Source: Caenorhabditis remanei
Taxonomy: Eukaryota; Nematoda; Chromadorea; Rhabditida; Rhabditidae
DNA length: 64,000 nucleotides
Direction: 5' to 3'
NCBI RefSeq assembly: GCF_010183535.1
Contig: NC_071329.1
Span: 5,332,001-5,396,000 of the forward strand
A model generated the notes under the pieces. That model saw nothing but the letters and a program-made list of their open reading frames with translations. It did not search any database and was not told the origin of the DNA. The position numbers and the translations under genes are program-made. This document shows, piece by piece, positions 44,301 through 52,000 of this stretch (positions are counted from its first letter, which is position 1; every line of letters begins with the position of its first letter).

Positions 44301-47259
44301 GTCGGTGTCAACGAGAAAATCGCCGCGAAATTCGAGAATTGGACGTGCGAACAGTGTATTGAGGAGCAGGAGAGATGCAAAGAGCAGCCGGCTCTGTACT
44401 GTGTGTGCCAGAAACCGTATGATGATACCAAGTGAGTTTGCAACGGGCTGAAAATGGGCAATATCAGAGAAAATTGAGTCTAAGATCCATTTTTCAGCTA
44501 GAAAATCCTTAATTTCCCCGAAAAATTGGACTTTTCTAGTCAAAAATCCCAAAAAGTTGAAGTTTTTCATCAAAAAATCATATTTTCGAGCTGAAAATTG
44601 CAGTTTTAAAGCTAAAAGCTAAAAATTTATCTAGAAAATCAGGTTTTAGCCTAAAAACTCGTTTTTTAACTGAAAATTCGACCTTTTCTGCTCTAAAACT
44701 ACTGGAAATCCAGTATTTGCCATCGAAAAGTCAAGTTTTCTGAAATTTTTGAGCTAAAAGTTACAGTTTTTGGAATAAAAATGGACAATTTCAGCAAAAT
44801 TTTTGTGATTTTCAAGTATTCTAGCGATATTTTCATCTGGAAAATCAGTTTTTAAGCTTGAAATCCAGTTTGTTCGCCGAGAAATTGACTTTTTCCGGTC
44901 TGAAGTTCAGATCTAAACCAGGAAGAGGAGATCTGGAGGAAATCTGAAAGTTTTGAGCTGAAAATTTCAGTTTTAAAGCTAAAAATTGAGCTAGAAAATC
45001 AGGTTTCAGCCTAAAAACTCGTTTTTTTCACTGAAAATTTGCCTTTTCTGATCTGAACCAGGAAGAGGAGATCTGGAAGGAATCTGAAATTTTTGAGCTG
45101 AAAATTGCAGTTTTTGATGGAAAAAAATCGGCAATTTCAGCGAAAATTGGGTCTGAGATCCATTTTTCAGCTAGAAACTTTCCCTTTTTTATCTCAGAAA
45201 AATTGGACTTTTCAGGTCTAAAATCCCAAAAAGTTGAAGTTTTTCATCAAAAAATCTCTTTTATCTCCAGAAAATTGGTATTTTTCTGCTCTAAAACTTC
45301 TGGAAATCCAGTATTTGCCATCGAAAAGTCAAGTTTTCTGAAATTTTTGAGCTGAAAATTGCAGTTTTTGAGGGAAGATCGACAATTTCAGCAAAAATTG
45401 GGTCTCAGATACATTTTCAGCCAAAGTTCGGTCTTTTCTGGACTAAAATCTGTTAAAATCGGCTTTTAGTGAAAAGTTTTTCAGCCAAAATGTAATTTTT
45501 CACAAAAAAAGTCATTTTTACTCGAAAACTGCTGGAAATCGAGTATTTTCCATTGAAAGTCAAGTTTTTAAAGCTGAAATTGGCTTTTTCTGAATATTAG
45601 CTTCTTCTGATTCAAACATGGCTGGAAATCATCATTTTTCGACCCAAAAAAACTTTTTTTTGCTAAAAATTTTTATTCTCCCGTGGGAAAGTCCATTTTT
45701 CAGTCAGAAATTGCGGAAACTTGATATCTTTCGATGCTGAAATCATCTTTTTGAGTTATGAATTACTGTTTTTCTTGTTGAAAATCGTAAAAATCGGTTG
45801 GATAATTTTCCGACTTTTCTGAAAAAACTACGAATTTTGAGCTGAAAAGTTGATTTTTCGACCGAAATCAGTCATTTTTGAGCCAAAAAATCCTAATTTT
45901 CACTCAGTAAACCTTATTTTCGCTTTAAAAACACCAATTTTAAGTCGAAAACTTTTCAAAATTTATCAAAACCATAATTTCTCTCTCTTCAGATTCTACG
46001 TCGGATGTGACAGTTGTCAAGGGTGGTTCCATCCGGAATGTGTTGGAACGACACGTGAACAAGCAGAACAGGCGGCCGATTATAACTGTCCAAATTGTAT
46101 TCGTGACGGATACGAATCTGAGGCATCCGAGGCGTCCGTCTCCAGCAGAACCAGTGTTCAGTTGACGTGAGTTTCGGTTTTTTTGAAATTTTCTTGAAAA
46201 TTCAAGTTTTTTACTTGAAAATCGCAATTTTCAGACGCGCCGACTACACGCACGTCGTTGAATTACTGGAACTCCTTTTGGAGCATCGTATGAGCACACC
46301 GTTCAGAAATCCGGTCGATTTGAATGAGTTCCCCGACTATAATCATATCATTAGGAAGCCAATGGGTTAGTTAACCTTAGTTTTCAAGAAAAATGGCTCC
46401 GTTAGATGTGTTCTCCGTGAAATTTCCGTTGATTTGATACCCATATCGATGGGATTCTGAAAAGTTGGTATTCTGAATTCAGAAGACGTCAGAAGTGAAA
46501 ATAGTCAGAATCCTCCCGAAATTGGTGTCAAATTAACGGAAATTTTACAGAGAACAAGGTTGACGATGTCACAATTTTCTAAAATGAGGTCTTGAAGCTC
46601 TCCAGATGACGTGGAATCCAGAATTTCCAGAATTTGGACAAAATGTCATCTAGAGGGCTCGAGAACCCCATTGCAGCTGAAAATGACGTCGTTAATCTTT
46701 TTCTACGTGAAATTTCCGTTTAATTGATACCCATATCGATGGGATTCTGAAAAGTTGGGATTCTGAATTCAGAAGACGTCAGAAATGAAAGAAGTCAGAA
46801 CCCTTCCAAATTTGTTGTCAAATTGACGTAAATTTCATGCAGAAGAAGCTTAACGACGAAATTTCAACCTAAACCTTCACCAAATTAAAAAAAAATGTTC
46901 CAGACCTCTCCACTATATCAAAGAAAGTGGAAACCACGGGCTATCTGTATCTCGGAGAATTCGTCAACGACGTGAATCTAATGTTTGAAAACGCGAAAAC
47001 CTATAATCCAAAGGACAACGCAGTGTTCAAATGTGCTGAAACAATGCAAGAAGTGTTCGATAAGAAATTGATAGAAGTGAGAGAAGAAATGACCCGCCGT
47101 CAACAATTACTTCATCTTCACCAACAACAATCACTCGATCCGATGAGTTCAGCAAGAAAAAGAGTCCAATCGGAAAGCCAAAAAACGACGGATTCGTTGG
47201 ATATCGACTCGGATCAATTGTTACCTCTTGATGCTAGTTTAATGAAATATTTCTTCTAA
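35305..47259 (+). CDS. nurf-1: NURF complex subunit, C-terminal (Yin-type) gene: two PHD fingers and bromodomain, 834 aa
   Basis: Eleven exons: 35305-35808, 37234-37404, 38218-38315, 38371-38473, 38785-39026, 39700-39863, 42854-42948, 43965-44431, 45993-46166, 46235-46365, 46904-47259 (2505 bp, phase kept). Exons 1-2 are a diverged duplicate of the last two exons of the upstream gene: AEEAIGAHDEDDQPPI against AEEAIGAPNGMDDQPPV, and VPRGGLTMQM against LPRGGMTMQM. Then come a charged region, PHD2 (CTCQKLFDASRMYIQCDMCA, about residues 547-595), PHD3 (YCVCQKPYDDTKFYVGCDSC, WFHPEC, about 604-655) and a bromodomain (about 673-790). PHD3 keeps the three Tyr and the Trp expected of the H3K4me3-binding cage in BPTF. 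The product should tether NURF or a partial complex to H3K4me3 and acetylated chromatin. It has its own ATG and trans-splice acceptor. The 3-kb intron 6 holds three copies of another coding unit, possibly an internal promoter. Confidence 0.9.
36330..37110 (+). repeat. Cluster of GACATCCGGACACACAGA repeats in intron 1 of the second nurf-1 gene
   Basis: At least six diverged units of AACATCCGGACACACAGATG or GGACATCTGGACTCACAGAC separated by AAAATTTGTC-rich spacer. The same motif is scattered in introns at 19.7-20.6, 30.65-31.1, 39.15-39.42 and 52.79 kb. Confidence 0.7.
38505..38710. repeat. Hairpin element in intron 4 of the second nurf-1 gene
   Basis: CGATCCTGGATCCAAGGTTT at the left pairs with AACCTTGAATCCAGGATCG at the right. 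Inside, GATCCTATTAATTACTG pairs imperfectly with CAGTAATCCATAGGATC, and GATCTTACATCTCTAATC pairs with GATTAGAGATCTAAGATC. About 206 bp, AT-rich loop, no open frame. Confidence 0.8.
39551..39688. repeat. Hairpin MITE family 3, copy 1
   Basis: About 138 bp. TTCTTACAACCGCGCTCTAC plus CGAAA pairs with the complement ending GCGCAGTTGTAAGAA. The middle is AATAGTGTGCGAAATTGAGA followed by GACCCAGAGAAAAAGAGACA. Other copies are at 40071-40210, 43755-43893 and 62034-62173. Confidence 0.85.
40071..40210. repeat. Hairpin MITE family 3, copy 2
   Basis: Same ends as copy 1 in the opposite orientation (CTCTTACAACTGCGCTCCAC ... GTAGAGCGCGGTTGTAAGAA), finishing GTGTGCCGTGCTAA. It lies in the 3-kb intron of the second nurf-1 gene, about 400 bp after copy 1. 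Confidence 0.85.
40211..40620 (+). other. GA-rich, promoter-like stretch before the first copy of the nested unit
   Basis: GAAAGAGAACGAGAGAAAGA at 40302 and GTGACGTCACG at 40391 (a CRE-like palindrome) stand out in otherwise plain intron sequence. No TATA box is evident. It may be the decayed counterpart of the promoter of the third copy. Confidence 0.35.
40621..41046 (+). pseudogene. Nested unit, copy 1 (truncated)
   Basis: Encodes a version of the protein of copy 3: MPPPAYCASDMARFSSLSLS, then FVSSESAETVETETDQNLEN, ILPQFESAESDWSAFGYLPN. An in-frame stop at 40912 follows the NEQ codons where copy 3 continues PTTSTSRKVTVF. The downstream coding remnant (KVTVFQKPVEPIGKG) is still readable in another frame at 40918-40962. 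A deletion of about 14 bp at the stop explains the shift. The donor region of copy 3 is not conserved, so this copy is probably inactive. Confidence 0.6.
41105..41390. repeat. Decayed MITE family 2 copy between nested units 1 and 2
   Basis: GTGTAACTCGCAGCTCTAAA, AAAATATATTAAAATGTAG and GATCTACGTCTCTGATTA at the left face ACGTAGAACTCGTCAAGATC, CATTTTGGTATATTTTCCAG and TTGAGTTTGAAGCGAG at the right. Same architecture as 10332-10684 but more diverged. Confidence 0.7.
41420..41913 (+). pseudogene. Nested unit, copy 2 (partial)
   Basis: Starts inside the unit (GCCGATTCTCGAGTCTATCC). It reads SSESEETVETETDQNLENEI, AEILPQFESAESDW in frame from 41491, then departs into unrelated sequence (KIENCLKCSRRTNMAQTG...) that stays open to 41913. 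The N-terminal MPPPAYC block and the basic C-terminus of copy 3 are missing. A TACGTTTCAG just before the GATTCTG coding block is acceptor-like. Most likely a partial duplicate without function. Confidence 0.5.
42312..42318 (+). promoter_or_regulatory. TATA box of nested unit copy 3
   Basis: TATATAA in the context GGGTATATAAGAAGGAGGCG, 70 bp before the ATG at 42388. The leader would be about 40 bases. A strong TATA box in the middle of an intron of the second nurf-1 gene indicates an internal promoter; GC-rich, direct-repeat-rich DNA (for example GTATACACTCGTATACAAA at 42141) lies upstream. Confidence 0.6.
42388..42798 (+). CDS. Nested unit copy 3: acidic protein or alternative first exon of a short nurf-1 isoform
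   Basis: An open frame from ATG 42388 runs 136 codons to 42798, with MPPPAYCTSDMARFSSLSLS near the start. An acidic middle follows (DENLENEIAEILPQFESADS, DWSAFGYLLNEQPTTSTSRK), then a basic, nuclear-signal-like end (GTKRRRRMN). A GTGACT donor at 42758 cuts the frame after ATGGAGATTGCAG in phase 1. The next nurf-1 exon at 42854 is entered in phase 1, and the gap is 96 bp, a normal short intron for the genus. Read that way, the unit would add 123 residues to a short isoform containing both C-terminal PHDs and the bromodomain. C. elegans is reported to have such a short isoform, but I cannot say it uses a related exon. The alternative is a separate nested gene. The donor is weak at position +5. 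No family is recognised. Confidence 0.55.
   Translation: MVLRTVFLPTACYTMPPPAYCTSDMARFSSLSLSCAFQESDSKDSKKTFVSSESPDENLENEIAEILPQFESADSDWSAFGYLLNEQPTTSTSRKVTVFQKPVEPIGKGTKRRRRMNADMEIAGDYFLAGKLWKFD
43755..43893. repeat. Hairpin MITE family 3, copy 3
   Basis: TTAGCCAAGCACAGTTCTTA followed by CAACTGTGCTCCACCGAA pairs with TTCGATAGAGCGCCGTTGTA followed by AGAACTGTGCCGTGCTAA. About 139 bp, in intron 7 of the second nurf-1 gene. Confidence 0.85.
46435..46800 (+). repeat. Tandem duplication of about 290 bp in the bromodomain intron
   Basis: GATACCCATATCGATGGGAT followed by TCTGAAAAGTTGG and ATTCAGAAGACGTCAGAA occurs at about 46436-46493 and again at 46727-46784, each followed by GTCAAATTRACG-like sequence. 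It lies between the two exons that encode the bromodomain. Confidence 0.75.
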
Positions 47260-49023
47260 TTTTGAAATTTTTTATATAAAATGGTTCATTTGTTGTTTTC
47301 TAGTATTAATTTTTAGACTTTTATTCTTTTGTACAGCAGTTTTTTATCCGCCAATTGTTATGTTTTTCCAATTTTTTGAAGTTTTTCATGGTGTTTTTGT
47401 CTAGTTTTTAAATGAATTCGTTGATGAATTTGAAATTTGAACAGTTTTTTGTGTAGAGAATTCGAAAATTTGCGGAGAATACATTTTTCTCGCAGAACGT
47501 TTCAATTTTTGGGTTTTTTTGCGATTTTTATTACGAAAATGGGGTTTTTTAAAGTTAGAAATGCAATTATGCTTCAAAAAATTGTGAAATGTTCCTATTA
47601 ATAGGCCTATTTTTATCAAAAAACCTCATTTTTCGGGGGTATTTGAGTTTAGAACTCGGAAAGATAGAACTGTGACAAAATAAAACTGTGAAAATATAGA
47701 ACAGGAAAAAATATAACTGTTACAAAGTGGAACAGTGAAAGTTAGAACTGCTACAAAATGGAACTCAACAAAATAGAACTGAACGCAATGGAACTGCTAC
47801 AAAATAGAACTGTTACAAAATAGAACTCTACCACTGGTTTTGAAAATGCTTATTGGGCTTATCTTATACAATTTTATTCAGTTTTTTGTTGACTATTAGA
47901 TAGACAAAGACTTTATCTTCATAAAATAAGTGTTTTTAGTCGACTTTTCTCCTCGAAAATTGGTTATAATTCGTCTTAAAAGTCACGAATGCAAACGCGC
48001 TCCATTCGAACTAGAGTTCTATTTTGTAACAGTTCTATTTTGTAGCAGTTCCATTTTGTCGTAGTTCCACTTTGTTCAGTTCTATTTTTTCCTGTTCTAT
48101 ATTTTCACAGTTTTATTTTGTCGCAGTTCTATTCTTCCGAGTTCTAAACTCAAATACCCCCCATTTTTCGATAAAAATTTAAAAATATTTTTTCAAAAAT
48201 ACCGTAATCTTTAAAGGCGCATACCTTTACAACTTTTTCGGGTCTCAAATCGAACTTTGATTTTTGACATTTATTATTTTTCTGAGTGGAATTTCATGTT
48301 TTCTGATATTTCAGCAGCATTTCGCAAGTTTTTCTAATGCGAAATTTTACAAAACACGTTAATGATTCTTCAAAAACGCTTTTTTCTCTTCAAAAATTAA
48401 ACAAAAAATTAAAAAAATCAAAGAAATACCGTAATATTTAAAGGCGCATCACCACAAAACTTTCTTGGGTCTCGCAAGGAACTTCAATTTTCCGAATTTT
48501 ACTCCATTTTTGGAATTTTCTCGGCGCTAAAACAGTCGATTCCTACTCTATTTTTTCCAATTTTCAAACCAAAATTTGAATAATAAGAATTGCCTTTTCC
48601 ATTTCCCAATTTTCATCATTCAAATTTCGCACCCTTTGCCACTGGCGCGCCTTTTGTCTGGCGCATTTTCCGGCCTGTTTCTCGTCAGTTTTGCTCATTG
48701 GTGCGCATAGCGTATAGTGATGAGAGAATGAGAAAGAACACACACACACAACCCTCCTTTTCCCTTCCTTCGGCGGTTTTTCCCTTGTGAAAGTGTCTAT
48801 TGATTTTTTTTTGCTTGCCGCATCCCGCCGGACAATGGAAAAATAGAAAAGGGATTTATCCAGAAAAAGAATGAAAATCCTTTTTAATCTTTTCCCCGGA
48901 ATTATTGGATTTCTTCATCCATCCTTCCTTTTCGAAGTTTTGAAAAAATTCTTTTTTTTTTCCTAAAAATCTTTAATTTTGAAATTCCAGATCGCCTCTT
49001 GAGCTATATGAAGACAGATCACA
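47260..49023. other. Intergenic region between nurf-1 and imb-2
   Basis: Holds the long palindrome at 47611-48178. Two TACCGTAATCTTTAAAGGCG / GGGTCTCAAATCG-type repeats follow at 48211 and 48430; this motif pair is widely dispersed in the genus. The imb-2 promoter region has the sequence GGCGCGCCTTTTGTCTGGCG at 48645 and a CA run at 48739-48750. GAAATTCCAG ending at 48990 is a good trans-splice acceptor, 33 bases before the imb-2 ATG. Confidence 0.55.
47611..48178. repeat. Long palindromic element downstream of nurf-1
   Basis: The outer arms (GGGGGTATTTGAGTTTAGAA, CTCGGAAAGATAGAACTG at the left) match the complement at the right (TTCTATTCTTCCGAGTTCTA, AACTCAAATACCCCCC). The arms are themselves built of a short unit, AGAACTGTTACAAAATAGAA, repeated about nine times. 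The middle 150 bp is unpaired AT-rich DNA. Confidence 0.85.
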
Positions 49024-52000
49024 ATGGCTTTTCAACCAGATCAACATGAATTACAACAGGTTTGTTGAGGAAGACAAATAATCGATGGATTTGCATAATT
49101 TATGTGGGAAAAAACGGGTTTTGCGATGAAAAATTGGAAAAAGTGGCGGAAAATTGCTGTAGAAATCCCAAATTTTCTATTTCAACATGGAAAATACTGG
49201 AAATTTCGAATTTCCTGCCAATTTTCAACAAATATATGCATCTCGACCGACGAAATGCATCATTTTTAGCCTAAAACGCAGTTTTTCACGAAAAATTAAG
49301 GTTTTACTGTCAAAAAGGTCTTGAAATCAGTTTTTTGCACCAAAAATGTAGAAATCACTGTCAGAATGTTGGATTTTTGTTTTGAAGCCATAAGTTTTAA
49401 ACATAATAACTGAAATCTATAGTTTTACACCTAAACACTAATTTTCTGATATGGAATATTTAATTTTGCGACTGAAAGTCGTTTTTCTAAGTAAAATCGA
49501 ATGTTTTTCTTAGAAAAACAATTTTCAACCCGAATAAATGAATTTCCAATCGCAAAAAAACTAAATTTGAATTTTTCACTTGTAAAACTAAAATTTTCAG
49601 CCCAAAACACAAATTTTGGTTAAAAATTCGCTGAAAAGGGTAATTTTCCAAAGAAAACCTTAATTTCAGCTCAAAAACTATAAATTTTTTGTAAAATTTT
49701 TAACTCTGCTCAAGAAACTAGAGTATTTTCATTTTTCTCGGTCAAAAACTTTGAATTAGCACAAAAATTGCATATTCTACTTCAAAATCGGGATTTCCAT
49801 CTTGATATTCCGTTAAAAGCCTAAAAATTTACTTGCAAATTCTCCATTTTCCACCTAAAAAACGGGTTTTTCTGGTTTTCGAAGCGAAAATTTGTGCTTT
49901 TTGAGCACAAAACTGTCATTTTTTGTGATCAAAATCACCAATTTTTGCTTCGAAAACCAGAAAATCAGTGTTTTAGGAGAAAAATAGAGATTGTAACTGG
50001 AAATTTTGTGATTTTGAGAATACGGTTACGTAAAAATATCAGTTTTTGCTCAAAATCATTTTAAAAATACCTTTAAAAATTGTAGATAATCCAATTGTCA
50101 ATTTTTGAAGATTTTTCGCTCAAAACCATCTTAAAAAGCTCGAAACTTGCGATTTCCATCTCAAAATTTTCCGTCAAAATCTCTATTTTTCTCCAAAACA
50201 CAGATTTTCTGGTTTTCAAAGCGAAAACTGTCATTTTTTCGCTCAAGAACCCCAATTTTCGCTTCGAAAACAAAAAAATCTGTGTTTTAGGAGAAGAATG
50301 GAGATTTTCAGAAAAAATTTCGCTCAAAATCATCTCAAAAATCCCCAACTCTTCCAGGTAATCCAACTGCTACAACACGCGCACTCAACAGATCGAGAAG
50401 TGCAACGAAGTGTTCAAGTGCAACTAGTTCAACTCAACGAACATCAACAATTCTGTTGTTATCTCGTCTTTATTCTCAGCGAAATGAAGGATCAAATCGA
50501 CGCGACGAGTCGATCTCTGGCAGGTCTCCTCCTCAAAAATAACATTCGTGCGAAGTGGAATAAATATCCACAGGACGTGAAATACTTCGTCAGGACGACA
50601 TGTCTCAAGTCGATCGGCGACCAGGAGCCATTGATCCGGGCGACCGTTGGGATCATCGTAACGACGATTGTGATGGAGGAGAACATGTGTGATTGGCCTG
50701 ACCTTTTGGATACCCTCGCTACAGTACTCATGCAACCGGATGAGTTGATGCAAGAGGGTGCACTTGGTGCATTGCAGAAAGTGTTTGAGGACTCGGCGGA
50801 TCGATACGAGTGTGAATTCCTGAGACCTATCATGCCGAAACTTTTAGTGTTCTATGAGCATCACTCTGCAAAAATGAGAGCTTTGGCAATGAATTCGGTG
50901 AATTGTATCCTAATGGTGAACAATGATCCAATAGACTTTGCCATCGATCAGTTCCTTACAAGTCTCTTCGCGAGACACAATGATAATGATGAGGAGGTGC
51001 AAAAACAGTTGTGTAGATCATTAACCTTGTTGTTAGACACCCATATGGATAAAATGATGCCTCACTTACCGAATGTGATTGAGTATATCATTAAGAAAAC
51101 TCAAGATCAGAATGAGTCGATCGCCTTGGAGGCATGCGAATTCTGGTTGAGTATCGCAGAGAATAATGAGATTTGTCGGACGATGGTGTTGCCACATCTC
51201 GATAAACTCATACCGGTGCTCCTCGGTTCGATGAGATATTCGGAGAACGATCCGGCGTTGAAAGCCAACGAGGAGGACTCGTCGGTGCCTGATCGAGAGG
51301 AGGATATTAAGCCGAGATTCCATAAATCGAGACAACATGGGCTGGGGAGTCTGGTCGAGTCGGATGAGGAGGACGACGATGATGATGATGATGATGGAGG
51401 CGGTGATTGGAATATTAGACGGTGTTCGGCGGCGTCGTTGGATGTGTTGGCGTCGATTTTTGGGAAAGATTTGTTGGATAAATTGTTCCCGTTGTTGAAG
51501 GATACGTTGATGAATGAGAATTGGTTGGTTAAGGTGAGATTTTTGCTCTGAAAACGCGACCAGGGTACGCCAGATCCGGATTTTGAAGTTTTTTTCTGGC
51601 GCACCTGTGACGCGTTTTCTTGGTTGGTTAAGGTGAGATTTTTGCTCTGAAAACGCGACCAGGGTACGCCAGATCCGGATTTTGAAGTTTTATATGGTTG
51701 CTGGCGCACCTGTGACGCGTTTGCAGCAGATTTTTTAAAAGTTGGACCGCGCGAAAGGTGCGCCAGGCACTGGAAGTTCCGTTCGAAAATCCGTTTGAAA
51801 AATTATGTAAATTTTTAAAAAATACCGTAAAAACTCTATTTGAGTTGCCCCTCTATTTGAATTGCCCCTCTAATAGAGTTGCACTCCGACGGACCCTTTG
51901 AACCAGTGTGTCTTCTCGAGACGGTCTCGAGAAAATTCTCGAGAAAATTCTCGAGAGATCTCTCGAGAATTTCTCGAGAATTCCTTTTCTCGAGAATTTT

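Noticed and set aside
51107..51709. 200-codon minus-strand open frame opposite imb-2
   Set aside because: It is the antisense shadow of imb-2 exon 2 plus its 99-bp duplication; the Ser run is the complement of the acidic loop codons.
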